Assembly: GCF_019655055.1 (NCBI RefSeq)
Contig: NZ_BPFA01000008.1
Span: 105,651-169,650 of the forward strand
Reading direction: 5' to 3'
Source of the DNA: Shewanella sp. MBTL60-112-B2
GTDB taxonomy: Bacteria > Pseudomonadota > Gammaproteobacteria > Enterobacterales > Shewanellaceae
Length of the DNA: 64,000 nt
Numbering within the stretch: the stretch's first letter is position 1; each line of letters begins with the position of its first letter. The notes beneath the pieces were generated by a model. The model had not been told where the DNA came from. It was given only the letters and a program-made list of their open reading frames with translations, and did no database searches. Both the position numbers and the translations under genes were made by a program. Positions 1 to 8,341 of this stretch are shown one piece after another.

Positions 1-402
1 ACACTGAAACCGAGTCAAGGCTAGTTCAATGACCGAATTAACTCTTGCGGGCGAGATACACTGGGGTGCATAGGTTATACGTCCACAGCCGATAAGTGTC
101 ATTAATGTCTGCTGATTGATTTGTTCAGCTGTAACAATGACAGGGATCGGTGAGAATCCCATAAGCCGCATGATAAATCGTAAGTGAACCTCGCTAAATT
201 TTGCAACACTTAGCAGCAACAGATCAGCCTCAGGATCCAGTGGAATGGTTTCGAGTCTTGATAAATCAGCTAGCTGCAAGTATTGATGATCAGCAGTGTT
301 AACCGCCCTCTCTAACGCCTTCGAATTTTCTGCTTCCAACTTCATCTCACCGTTATTCCGCTGCTCGCGCTCAGCTTGATGTGCCACCATTAAGATCCGC
401 AT
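1..402 (-). CDS. nasT: NasT/NasR-like response regulator (partial, C-terminus beyond window)
   Basis: The N-terminal 134 residues are visible, starting at an ATG at 402 (protein begins MRILMVAHQAEREQ). They have the length and the alternating beta/alpha pattern of a degenerate receiver domain (segments such as ADLLLLSVAKF, IPVIVTAEQ and VNSVIELALTRF). The gene is the last visible one of the nitrate-assimilation operon, where NasT-type receiver-ANTAR antiterminators are usual. The ANTAR RNA-binding domain would lie past position 1, so the assignment rests on receiver-like sequence plus context. The start overlaps the end of the upstream gene by 13 bp, which indicates translational coupling. 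I see no clear ANTAR target (paired hexaloop hairpins plus a terminator) in front of nasA. Confidence 0.6.
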   Translation of the reverse strand, partial: MRILMVAHQAEREQRNNGEMKLEAENSKALERAVNTADHQYLQLADLSRLETIPLDPEADLLLLSVAKFSEVHLRFIMRLMGFSPIPVIVTAEQINQQTLMTLIGCGRITYAPQCISPARVNSVIELALTRFQC

Positions 403-1628
403 TTACCCTCCACATAAGCGCTTGATTGCTGCTTAGCATTAATCTTCTCTCTAACATTTACATCAGGCATTAATCCAGCGCCAGCTTGACTGCTTAACTG
501 AGGTTGATTGTTTAATTGAGAGTACTGATAGCTACGCCATAACCTACCAGCTTTATCAACAGCCTCGCTGACTGAAAGCCTCGATGACTGCAACAACAAA
601 ATAGCCGTCAATGTGGTTACAATCGCATACTGAGCGCGTTTCGTTTCATTACAATCTCTATGTGGTTCAATATTTTGCTCGATGACCTTTAACCAGGAAG
701 GACATAATTGCGCTTGGCTCGGAAGTTTACCCACCAGCATAGATAAAGCGGTGGGAAGAGTTATTTGTCGATGAGTTGTTTGCCGATTAGCTATTTGACG
801 ATTAATAGCCGGTTCAGTGATAGTAAGCAATGTTTCGCAGCGAGGATTGATTTCGCTCTCACCTTGATAGCCTTTAAAAATCAATGTCGTGCTTGGAAGT
901 AAGTAATGGTTTAGCCGTTCAGCAACTTGCCTATGCAGTTCATCTAATCCTGAATGAAAGTAACTGCGAATACAAAGATTGGCCCTCGCAGGATTAACAC
1001 AGCGAATAGCGGTTTGATAAAGGCTACGCACACCCATTTGCTGATGAATACCAGCAAACACATCTGCTAATGGGGACAAACTATCGGCATTTACGTAACA
1101 CAACCCCTGCATATCGAGGGCGGCTTTTGCATCAAGGGGCGTGCTTACTTGCGTAATTCCTATTTCACCGAGCATAGAGCCAATGTGATAGCGTTGAGTC
1201 GAGAGGCGACTATCACCATGGAGAAGTATTCTGTGCCCCTGTTTTGCTAACACTTTGGCGCATAATAATAAGTAAGGTAACTGATTGCGTTTACCTGCAT
1301 AACAGGGCCAGTCAAGGGTGACACCAATCGTCCCCCAATCAGTATCAATAGAGTCGGCTATGGCTAACACCACACCAGCAACCTCGTCTGCGCTTTCTCC
1401 CCTCACTCGCATCAGCATTAATGCAGCGCTTAATTGCGCAATGGTGCCGTAGCCCAGCTCGTACCCCCTCACAAGCTGATAGCTTTGCTCTAGGGTTAAT
1501 CTACCAGCGCCTTTTTTACCTCTCGCTAAGGTTTTAATCAGACCTTGGTAGATAACACTATCAAGGCTGCCTACTGAGAGCCGGTCGACTTCAGAGTATG
1601 TTGCGCTTATAGCTTGTATATTTGGCAT
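390..1628 (-). CDS. YbiB/TrpD2-like glycosyltransferase-family protein of the nas operon
   Basis: About 412 residues related to the anthranilate phosphoribosyltransferase fold (TrpD/YbiB type). The N-terminal helical part has the typical 'L(T)xEQSYQL..GY..G....AQ..A.LM.MR..GE...E..G' pattern (residues about 40-90 from the chosen start), followed by a phosphoribosyltransferase-like body. YbiB/TrpD2 proteins lack TrpD activity and bind nucleic acids in E. coli; the role next to nitrate-assimilation genes is not known to me. The open frame continues upstream to 1769, overlapping the methyltransferase gene by 116 bp. I prefer the ATG at 1628, which follows a weak GAGCAGAG purine stretch and begins MPNIQ; 1646 is the alternative. 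The C-terminal 60 residues are low in similarity to anything I recognise. Confidence 0.65.
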   Translation of the reverse strand: MPNIQAISATYSEVDRLSVGSLDSVIYQGLIKTLARGKKGAGRLTLEQSYQLVRGYELGYGTIAQLSAALMLMRVRGESADEVAGVVLAIADSIDTDWGTIGVTLDWPCYAGKRNQLPYLLLCAKVLAKQGHRILLHGDSRLSTQRYHIGSMLGEIGITQVSTPLDAKAALDMQGLCYVNADSLSPLADVFAGIHQQMGVRSLYQTAIRCVNPARANLCIRSYFHSGLDELHRQVAERLNHYLLPSTTLIFKGYQGESEINPRCETLLTITEPAINRQIANRQTTHRQITLPTALSMLVGKLPSQAQLCPSWLKVIEQNIEPHRDCNETKRAQYAIVTTLTAILLLQSSRLSVSEAVDKAGRLWRSYQYSQLNNQPQLSSQAGAGLMPDVNVREKINAKQQSSAYVEGKCGS

Positions 1629-1653
1629 ATTCGACTCTGCTCGCATTGTATTA

Positions 1654-2613
1654 TTATACATAGGCACACACAGCTGGATCTGCTGGCTTAGCCGAATGTT
1701 GAATCGCTGGGCATTTAGCAGTTGAATGCTTGATCTCGCAAAATGCATCAGCAAGTTCTCGGCTAACATTCACCACATCACCAATGATGATCAAGGTCGG
1801 CCCTTTGTGAACCATCTTCTCGGCAGCACGCTGCATTTCAGAGATCCGGCAATAACATACTGACTGTTCCAATCGTGCACCATCGCTAATAAATGCCACA
1901 GGCACATTCGGTTTTACGCCAGCCTTAAGCAAATGGCTTGCTATCTCAGCCGCTTTTTCTTTCCCCATATAAAAGACTAAAGTGCTCTGCGCAGCTAACA
2001 AGTGTCGCCAATGCTGGGCCGAATCATCACAGGTTCTGCCCGTAACAAACGTAACGCTACGGGCCACAGCTCTGTGAGTCAGCGGAATTGCAGCACTGGA
2101 TGCACAGCCCAAGGCGGCGGTAATCCCGGCAATAAACTCACTTTTAACGCCATGTTTTGCTAGAAAAAGGGCTTCTTCGCTGCCTCGGCCAAAAACATTA
2201 GGATCGCCACCTTTTAACCGCACTACTTTAGAGCCCATCAATGCCAGTTGATAAAGTTTGTTATTGATATCGGTCTGTGAGCTACTCTTCTGATTACAGC
2301 GTTTTCCCATGTAATGCAGGCCGCAACTATCACTGACTAAACTCAAAATATCTTGGCTCACTAAATTGTCATACACCACTTCGTCTGCATCCATAATTGC
2401 TTGCGCCGCTTTTATGGTCAGTAAATCAATGTCACCACAACCAGCCCCCACAATTTTTACCGTTAGATACTGTTCCTTATCGGGTGCGTTAACCGTCCTA
2501 TCTCGTCTTAACTGCGACAAGGAACAATCATTGAACTGAGCAATATTACGACAAACTCTAAGAGTGTTAACTGCAGTTTTGACTTTTTCAGAGACAAGCT
2601 GTTTTTTCTGCAT
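1654..2613 (-). CDS. cobA: Uroporphyrinogen-III C-methyltransferase (SUMT)
   Basis: SAM-dependent methyltransferase making precorrin-2 from uroporphyrinogen III, the first step to siroheme, which is the cofactor of assimilatory nitrite reductase. This fits its place directly behind nasA. Visible family signatures are the N-terminal VGAGCGDIDLLTIKAAQ, DEVVYDNLVS, VRLKGGDPNVFGRGSEE (SAM-binding loop) and GITAALG, then PLTHR and TLVFYMG. The preferred start is the ATG at 2613 (MQKKQL), with an AGAGG ribosome-binding site 6-7 bases upstream; a longer frame to 2664 lacks a site. It overlaps the end of nasA by 26 bp. The first 50 residues are a non-conserved extension before the catalytic core, and no CysG-type dehydrogenase domain is fused. 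The product is a stand-alone SUMT. Confidence 0.9.
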   Translation of the reverse strand: MQKKQLVSEKVKTAVNTLRVCRNIAQFNDCSLSQLRRDRTVNAPDKEQYLTVKIVGAGCGDIDLLTIKAAQAIMDADEVVYDNLVSQDILSLVSDSCGLHYMGKRCNQKSSSQTDINNKLYQLALMGSKVVRLKGGDPNVFGRGSEEALFLAKHGVKSEFIAGITAALGCASSAAIPLTHRAVARSVTFVTGRTCDDSAQHWRHLLAAQSTLVFYMGKEKAAEIASHLLKAGVKPNVPVAFISDGARLEQSVCYCRISEMQRAAEKMVHKGPTLIIIGDVVNVSRELADAFCEIKHSTAKCPAIQHSAKPADPAVCAYV

Positions 2614-5509
2614 TACACCACCTCTTCTTTTTGATTTGTGGATCAACAGCCATTTGCGTTTCAAAATCGCTTTGGGTTGCTAACACTGAATTCTCAGACA
2701 GCACCCGACAGGCAATGTCGTTAACTTGGTTAAGACAGCTACCGCAAACTGAGCTGCATTTCAGCCTCGATTGCACGTCTGCCACCAGTGCTTGCTGATA
2801 GTGTTGATTTAACGGTTTTTGCTGATGTGCAGTACTGGGGTCAATGTCATCGCTCTGTTCGATATACCGCTGCATCGTGTCCGAGATACTTTTTTGAGTA
2901 ACACCTGTGCAAGCACACACAACAGGACTACTGCCATTTATAAGCAATTGATGTAATGAGTTAATTCCATTTTGCTCAAATACATCACCTAATAAATGCT
3001 GCGCAGCATTAACATCAATTTGAACTTCATCATCATAAGTAATACACAGTCCAACGAGTTTGTCCTCTGCGATGGTGCAGTGGATCTGATGGGACATAAA
3101 TAGCCAACTTAAACTTTTTGACGGTTGAGTTTTCGAGCTTTGTGGAAGGTTATTAACGACTGGCTCTTTATGTTTCGCCGAGCCAATAACCTCGAGCCAA
3201 GGGAGCTCTGCCGCAAAATGGTTACATTTGCCGTCAACCAGTGTTTGCGTAACTTGCCAACAAAGTGTGTTTGGATTAATACAGGACTGGCCCCATTCAA
3301 TGCCATTTAGTGCAACCCTAAAAGGCGCAACCTGCACTTTTTGATGTTTAAAACCGGGTTGTAGCGAGTGCGGATCACAAACACTTTGCAGCAGATGATT
3401 CACACCGCCACAGCGATTATATTGCCGCGACCAATGCATTGAGATAAAGCCACTCTCATCTTGCATTGACTCATCTACAACGACCCTCGCTAACATTGTC
3501 TCGACAGTCATCAATGAAGATAGCTTCGCGAAACCGCCTTCTGTTAATTGGTATTTATCTATCGTTAATTGATTTAGAAAAAGCTCTGGCTGATAGTGGC
3601 TTGCCGTTAAGCTCGCAATGTGACCGGTTCTTGTCATGCTGTGCCATTGGTCTCTATGGCGACCGGAGTTAAGCCAAATACCTGATGTAGTTTGTTGCTC
3701 ACTAGAGCGAGGTGCTGTCAAATGTGGTGGCACAAAATTCGCTTTACCGTCTGCAGTAGAAAAAACACCATCTGCGTATAAGCGTTGATTTTTCTGACCT
3801 ATTTGCGATGGGCTGATTAACGGCCACTGAGTCGGCTTAAGGTTGTCATACTCCGATTTTGTTAGCTGCTGCAACCCTGCAAGATCAAACTTTTTGCCTT
3901 TAAAGCCAGCCGACACTTGTGCCGTTAACTTGGCGAATTCAATAAAGATCTGTTCACTGCCCTCAAAGTTAAAGCCTTGGTTAAAACCAAGCGCCTTTGC
4001 GACTTCACATAGCGCCCACCAATCTGGCATTGCATCACCTTGAGGCTTAATAAAGCCTCGCTGACGGCTAATCGTGCGCTCGCTATTTGTCACTGTGCCC
4101 GACTTTTCAGACCAGCCCTGTGCGGGCAGTAAAATATCTGCACACTGGGCGGTATCAGTGTCAGCGGTAACATCTGACACTACCACCACATCACAGCTCT
4201 TAAGCGCCTTTTTGACCTCAGTACTATTGGGTAGAGAAACCAATGGATTTGTTCCTAAGATCCATACAGCTCTTATCTCCCCTTGGGCTATTTTGGCAAA
4301 AAGTTCTGTGGCTGTATGGCCTTTTCTCTGTGCCATAGTTGGCGCTTGCCAAAACGTTTGCAACAGCTGTTTTTCAGCGGTAGAAAAGCCCATATGTGCG
4401 GCAAGCTGCGTCGCCATTCCGCCCACTTCACGCCCGCCCATTGCGTTTGGCTGCCCCGTTAAAGAAAACGGCCCACAACCTGGCTTACCAATATCGCCTA
4501 TGGCCAAATGGCAATTAATAATGGCGTTACTTGTGTCTGTGCCAATAATCGACTGATTTACCCCTTGCCCACTCGCTGTCACCACTTTTGGCTTAGCAGA
4601 CTTGGTTGAATTGACATCGGCATTAGGCTGCAATGAATCTGGCTTAGAGTTATGGTAAAAAGAATAAAATTCAATTAGCTGACTTTCTTTTAACCCGGTC
4701 TTTTCAACGGTTTTAGCTAAGCTGGCATCGCCACTTATTTGGCTTAGTGTCGTTTCAAAGCCTTGGGTATGCTCGGCAATAAATGCTTGTTCCGCGCGAC
4801 ATGAGTCAGCCAAATAACAAAACAAACCATTAAACAGCGCAAGATCAGAGCCCGGTTTCAACTGTAAATGAAGATCCGCATAGGATGCCGTTGCTGTTTG
4901 CCTAGGATCGACAACCACTAACTTAGTACCATTGAGCTTTTGCGCTGCGAGTATGCGTTTAAATAACACAGGATGGGTCCACGCAGTATTCGCTCCCACC
5001 AACACCACTACATCAGCGAGTTCAAAATCTTGGTAACAGCCAGGCACAACATCTTCGCCAAATGCCCGTATATGAGCGCTCACTGCCGATGACATACATA
5101 GACGGGAGTTGGTATCAATATTCGCAGTACCAATAAAGCCTTTTGCTAGCTTATTCGCAATATAATAGTCTTCTGTAAGCAACTGACCTGATAGATAAAA
5201 TGCGACAGAATCTGGACCATATTTTTCAATAACTTCTGCAATTTTTTTGCTGATCTCTTCTATCGCAGCCGGCCAACTTACTCTGTTATATGCCTCGGGA
5301 TCGCTACTTCTAACCCGTGGATATAAGAGCTTATTTGGTAAATTAATCCCTTCAAGCAAGCTCAAGCCTTTAGCGCACAACTCACCTCGGTTAGCCGTAT
5401 GTGCCAGATCGCCCGTTAATCTCATCTGGCCATTACCGCTATCATCAGTCGTTATTTGTACACCACAACCTACTCCACAATAAGCACAAGTCGTTCTACA
5501 TTCAGACAT
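2588..5509 (-). CDS. nasA: Assimilatory nitrate reductase catalytic subunit with C-terminal BFD-like [2Fe-2S] domain
   Basis: 973-residue cytoplasmic molybdopterin enzyme reducing nitrate to nitrite for nitrogen assimilation. The N-terminus has the [4Fe-4S] ligands C8, C11, C15 and C45 (CAYCGVGC...GELCAKG). The Mo-bis-MGD domain follows with the putative Mo-ligating Cys in NSRLCMSSAV (about residue 139), and the 'GTNPLVSLPNS' and 'LNSGRHRDQWHSMTRTG' MGD-binding stretches are recognisable. The last 120 residues hold a BFD-like iron-sulfur module (CACTG ... CSSVCGSC) that serves as an extra electron entry site in this enzyme class. No twin-arginine signal is present, consistent with a cytoplasmic enzyme rather than Nap. 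The ATG at 5509 has an AGGGA ribosome-binding site. First gene of the operon; a sigma-54-like promoter lies about 30 bp upstream. Confidence 0.95.
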   Translation of the reverse strand: MSECRTTCAYCGVGCGVQITTDDSGNGQMRLTGDLAHTANRGELCAKGLSLLEGINLPNKLLYPRVRSSDPEAYNRVSWPAAIEEISKKIAEVIEKYGPDSVAFYLSGQLLTEDYYIANKLAKGFIGTANIDTNSRLCMSSAVSAHIRAFGEDVVPGCYQDFELADVVVLVGANTAWTHPVLFKRILAAQKLNGTKLVVVDPRQTATASYADLHLQLKPGSDLALFNGLFCYLADSCRAEQAFIAEHTQGFETTLSQISGDASLAKTVEKTGLKESQLIEFYSFYHNSKPDSLQPNADVNSTKSAKPKVVTASGQGVNQSIIGTDTSNAIINCHLAIGDIGKPGCGPFSLTGQPNAMGGREVGGMATQLAAHMGFSTAEKQLLQTFWQAPTMAQRKGHTATELFAKIAQGEIRAVWILGTNPLVSLPNSTEVKKALKSCDVVVVSDVTADTDTAQCADILLPAQGWSEKSGTVTNSERTISRQRGFIKPQGDAMPDWWALCEVAKALGFNQGFNFEGSEQIFIEFAKLTAQVSAGFKGKKFDLAGLQQLTKSEYDNLKPTQWPLISPSQIGQKNQRLYADGVFSTADGKANFVPPHLTAPRSSEQQTTSGIWLNSGRHRDQWHSMTRTGHIASLTASHYQPELFLNQLTIDKYQLTEGGFAKLSSLMTVETMLARVVVDESMQDESGFISMHWSRQYNRCGGVNHLLQSVCDPHSLQPGFKHQKVQVAPFRVALNGIEWGQSCINPNTLCWQVTQTLVDGKCNHFAAELPWLEVIGSAKHKEPVVNNLPQSSKTQPSKSLSWLFMSHQIHCTIAEDKLVGLCITYDDEVQIDVNAAQHLLGDVFEQNGINSLHQLLINGSSPVVCACTGVTQKSISDTMQRYIEQSDDIDPSTAHQQKPLNQHYQQALVADVQSRLKCSSVCGSCLNQVNDIACRVLSENSVLATQSDFETQMAVDPQIKKKRWCNAEKTACL

Positions 5510-5542
5510 AATTGTCCCTATTAATTTCCATAGATGTCATAA

Positions 5543-5558
5543 AGCAAATACTAAGCCA
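5543..5558 (-). promoter_or_regulatory. Candidate sigma-54 (-24/-12) promoter of the nas operon
   Basis: On the minus strand the sequence reads TGGCTTAGTATTTGCT, with GG and GC separated by exactly 10 bases. It matches 9 of 12 defined positions of TGGCACGN4TTGCW, including the whole TTGCW half. The predicted transcription start falls about 20-25 bases before the nasA ATG. Sigma-54/NtrC control of nitrate assimilation is common in proteobacteria, so the location is sensible; no experimental support is available here. Confidence 0.55.
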
Positions 5559-5562
5559 AATG

Positions 5563-5589
5563 ATAAGCCATTGTATTAAAATGACTTAT
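5563..5589. repeat. Imperfect inverted repeat upstream of nasA
   Basis: ATAAGCCATT and AATGACTTAT form 10-base arms with one G-U/mismatch around a 7-base spacer. It lies immediately upstream of the candidate -24 element and could be a regulator site; it is not a recognised consensus. Confidence 0.35.
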
Positions 5590-5630
5590 AGTAATCAGTC
5601 AAGAGGGGGAGATATGAGACTGCCCAAATG

Positions 5631-5650
5631 GAGTGCAATTATTTGCACTC
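5631..5650. promoter_or_regulatory. Perfect inverted repeat, possible activator site for nas promoter
   Basis: GAGTGCAA and TTGCACTC form perfect 8-base arms around TTAT. It sits roughly 75-90 bases upstream of the -24 element, the usual distance for a sigma-54 enhancer. The half-sites face the opposite way to the classic NtrC site (TGCAC-N-GTGCA), so the cognate regulator is uncertain. The rest of the 315-bp gap holds nothing else except a heptamer repeat and the cytochrome gene terminator. Confidence 0.4.
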
Positions 5651-5720
5651 TCATCTAGCAAAGTGTTGCTTAAGAATAGGATGAACAGGCAGGGAATTTA
5701 TCGCTAAAAACTAATACGGA

Positions 5721-5741
5721 ATGCTTAATGCTTAATGCTTA
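5721..5741. repeat. Triplicate heptamer ATGCTTA
   Basis: Three perfect head-to-tail copies of ATGCTTA in the intergenic region between nasA and the cytochrome gene. This short tandem repeat could vary by slippage. It is about 210 bp upstream of nasA and about 100 bp past the cytochrome stop. Confidence 0.6.
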
Positions 5742-5772
5742 ATTTTTATCCAGAGCTGGTATATTCGAACAC

Positions 5773-5797
5773 AAAAAAGCCAGCGCGTCGGCTGGCT
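5773..5797 (-). terminator. Rho-independent terminator of the tetraheme cytochrome gene
   Basis: Stem AGCCAGC / GCTGGCT with a 6-base loop followed on the minus strand by six T; 28 bases after the stop codon. Confidence 0.85.
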
Positions 5798-5824
5798 CAT
5801 TTTAGTCGTTTGAGTTAACTCAAA

Positions 5825-6172
5825 TTACTTAAGTACTGACTCTGCAGTACGGCCGTCATCATGACAGCTATCACAAGTAGGCTTATCACCTACGTTCATT
5901 TCATGCGGAGCATGACAGTCTGCACACATTAGCATGCCATCATGTGGTTGGTGAACGGCGTCCATTTCTGCCAATGTACCATGGCAAGATTGGCACTGCT
6001 GGAATTCATACTCACCATCAGCAGATGGTTCGCCATCAGCGTGACATGCTTCACAGCCATCCATTTCAGCATGCATTTCTGCTAGCTCTTGGCCTTCGGC
6101 GAAAGCTGCTGGTGATAAAGCAAGTGCTGCGAAAGCCGCACCAAAGATTGCACTTAATAGTTTATTGCTCAC
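5825..6172 (-). CDS. cctA: Small periplasmic tetraheme cytochrome c (CctA/STC type)
   Basis: 115-residue periplasmic electron carrier with a Sec signal peptide (residues 1 to about 25, ending AAFA) and four covalent heme motifs, CEACH 40-44, CQSCH 60-64, CADCH 83-87 and CDSCH 100-104. Extra histidines (for example H34, H74, H77, H90) are available as second axial ligands. The length and motif spacing match the small tetraheme cytochrome of Shewanella, which shuttles electrons between CymA and periplasmic or outer-membrane reductases. The start is the GTG at 6172, preceded by GAGGATACAATT; a longer frame reaching 6199 would spoil the signal peptide. It is monocistronic, with its own terminator. 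Confidence 0.92.
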   Translation of the reverse strand: MSNKLLSAIFGAAFAALALSPAAFAEGQELAEMHAEMDGCEACHADGEPSADGEYEFQQCQSCHGTLAEMDAVHQPHDGMLMCADCHAPHEMNVGDKPTCDSCHDDGRTAESVLK

Positions 6173-6405
6173 AATTGTATCCTCATTTGATGTTTGCATA
6201 GTGAAAACCTATATGTCAGGTGGTTTTCATCTTGCAAACAATATTTTTTAGCACGACTTAGGTTAATTTAGCTAAGCATTAACTAATCCGCAACTAATTT
6301 AGCTGAAAGATCATATCATTGTGCCTGTCACCAAAACGTGCGCTCAGTCAAATTACGCCTGAGAATAGGATGAGGTCGTGTATTTATTCCTTTGATTTTG
6401 AGCAT

Positions 6406-6442
6406 AAAAAAAGCGATTCGACGCATTTAGCTCCGAACCGCT
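6406..6442 (-). terminator. Terminator downstream of htpX
   Basis: Stem AGCGGTTCG / CGAATCGCT (one G-U pair) followed by seven T on the minus strand, 19 bases after the htpX stop. Confidence 0.8.
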
Positions 6443-6460
6443 TTATTTAGTAAGTGCTGA

Positions 6461-7324
6461 TTAACTCGCTCTTAATGCTGCAATACGCTTTTCTAATGGT
6501 GGGTGACTCATCATCAATTCCGCCATAGATTTTTTACCGTTAATACCCAATGCAGACATAGATGCTGGCATAGCGCCTGTTTCTGGACCTTGGCGCAATC
6601 TGTCAAGTGCCGCGATCATCTTCTCTTTACCAGCAAGTTTTGCTGCGCCTTCATCGGCTCTGTATTCGCGAATACGTGAGAAGTAAGCAACGATCATCGA
6701 AGCTAAGATACCAAACAGCATATCCAACACGAACACGACTGCCATGTAGGCGAACATACCTAGGCCTTCGCCCTCTTCGTCATTACTTGCAACAAAGTTA
6801 TTGATAATACCTGCGACAACGCGAGCTGCGAAGATTACGAATGTGTTCACTACACCTTGAATAAGGGTCAGTGTTACCATATCACCGTTGGCAACGTGAC
6901 TGACTTCGTGGGCTAGAACCGCTTCAATCTCATCTTGGTTCATGCCATACAGTAAACCACTACTCACAGCGACTAATGAATTGTCTTTGCTTGGACCCGT
7001 TGCGAATGCGTTCAGCTCTGGCGATTGGTAAATAGCAACTTCTGGCATCTTAATACCGGCTTGCTGCGCTTGACGGGCAACCGTCTCAACTAACCAACGC
7101 TCTGTATTATCACGTGGCGTGGTGATCACCTCACAACCCATGGTTTTCTTAGCCATCCATTTTGAGATTGCCAAGCTAATAAATGCACCACCGAAACCAA
7201 ATATTGCAGCGAACACAAGTAAGCCGCCCATAGTCGAGGTGTTAACCCCTAAAATTGACATCACGATTGATGCCACCAATAAGATCGCCATGTTAGTAGC
7301 AATCAGTAAAAATATACGCTTCAT
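6461..7324 (-). CDS. htpX: HtpX membrane-bound zinc metalloprotease
   Basis: 287-residue inner-membrane M48 protease that degrades misfolded membrane proteins together with FtsH. Two N-terminal transmembrane segments (about 5-25 and 33-55) are followed by the catalytic zinc motif HEVSH at 139-143, two further hydrophobic segments (about 155-210) and the third-ligand region EYRADEGAA. The C-terminal [14 protein letters not shown] is a family hallmark. ATG at 7324 with AGGAGC upstream. The 324-bp region between this start and the bioD end presumably holds its promoter; I see no clear operator there. Confidence 0.95.
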   Translation of the reverse strand: MKRIFLLIATNMAILLVASIVMSILGVNTSTMGGLLVFAAIFGFGGAFISLAISKWMAKKTMGCEVITTPRDNTERWLVETVARQAQQAGIKMPEVAIYQSPELNAFATGPSKDNSLVAVSSGLLYGMNQDEIEAVLAHEVSHVANGDMVTLTLIQGVVNTFVIFAARVVAGIINNFVASNDEEGEGLGMFAYMAVVFVLDMLFGILASMIVAYFSRIREYRADEGAAKLAGKEKMIAALDRLRQGPETGAMPASMSALGINGKKSMAELMMSHPPLEKRIAALRAS

Positions 7325-7556
7325 TTAAGCTCCTGTAGGATACAAAGTACCTGATATACACTCTTGGAGACATAATATGTCCAAAAAACAAGAATTCAAG
7401 GGGATAGGTAGAAAATTTTCTATCATTGCTTTAATAATAGACACTCCAGCTCCACTTTATACCAAGTGATGTGAGTCTAGGGCTATTTCATTAAAACAAG
7501 ATTAATTTATTACGCAAAAGATGAGAATAATATTGAGATGGGATTAATCTTTGTTA

Positions 7557-7605
7557 ACAAAAAGATAAGCCTAATTCTCTCAGGAAATATCCCGTTGAAT
7601 TAGGC
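7557..7605 (-). terminator. Terminator after the bioBFCD genes
   Basis: Perfect 9-base arms GCCTAATTC / GAATTAGGC separated by 19 bases, followed on the minus strand by TTATCTTTTTG. It lies 44 bases after the bioD stop. Confidence 0.7.
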
Positions 7606-7648
7606 TGACTTTTATCGAACAAAACTGCTTATATTAAAGCGAATATCG

Positions 7649-8314
7649 TTAGGCTAGTAATGTTAAATCTAAATGGCTAGCTGCAGCTTCAGCTGTTGCC
7701 TCTGCAAGGTATGGTACATAACCTAAACAAGGCGCTGGCATTAAAGCTTTTAAGGTTTCTAAATTCTGCTCTGAATAATCCATCTCAGGGTCGACTTGAT
7801 TTGCTACCCAACCAACAATATTCAAACCATCAGCTTTTATCGCTTCAGCCGTTAATAATGCATGGTTCAAACAGCCCAGTTTCATGCCAACAACTAAAAT
7901 TACCGGTAACTGCATCGACTGGACCACCTCTGAAAGGAAATACCCTTCTCCTAGCGGTAAGCGCCATCCACCAGCACCTTCAATTAAGCAAAAATCCGCT
8001 CCCACATATTCAGCCATTTTTAACAGGGCTTCTATACGATTAGGCGCCAAGTGTATACCTTTCTCGGCCGCAGCTAAGTGCGGTGCAATCGCCGGCTCAA
8101 AAGCAAAAGGATTGATATCCTCGTAAGGCAGTTTAATCGTCGATGCCGCCATCAATGCAAGTGCATCGCTATTTCTAAGGCCATTATCGGTTTGTTCACA
8201 ACCTGAAGCTATTGGCTTAAAGCCCACAGTCTCGCCTTTAGCGGCTGTTAACAATGCAGAAGAGATCAACGTCTTACCACAGTCGGTATCTGTACCCGTT
8301 ACAAAAAATGTCAT
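7649..8314 (-). CDS. bioD: Dethiobiotin synthetase
   Basis: 221-residue ATP-dependent carboxylase closing the ureido ring of dethiobiotin from 7,8-diaminopelargonate and CO2. The P-loop GTDTDCGKT is at residues 7-15, the substrate-binding lysine stretch GFKPIASG follows, and the IEGAGGWRLPL motif typical of BioD is at about residues 110-120. It is the last gene of the minus-strand run bioB-bioF-bioC-bioD, 27 bp after bioC. Confidence 0.95.
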   Translation of the reverse strand: MTFFVTGTDTDCGKTLISSALLTAAKGETVGFKPIASGCEQTDNGLRNSDALALMAASTIKLPYEDINPFAFEPAIAPHLAAAEKGIHLAPNRIEALLKMAEYVGADFCLIEGAGGWRLPLGEGYFLSEVVQSMQLPVILVVGMKLGCLNHALLTAEAIKADGLNIVGWVANQVDPEMDYSEQNLETLKALMPAPCLGYVPYLAEATAEAAASHLDLTLLA

Positions 8315-8341
8315 GTCTACTCCAAGCTGACTCAGCTGCGT

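Noticed and set aside
4074..4556. 160-codon plus-strand frame
   Set aside because: Antisense to nasA; composition of a shadow frame and no ribosome-binding site.
5510..5650. ANTAR (NasT) antitermination leader
   Set aside because: The one perfect hairpin has loop AATAAT without the needed G, and no terminator follows before nasA.
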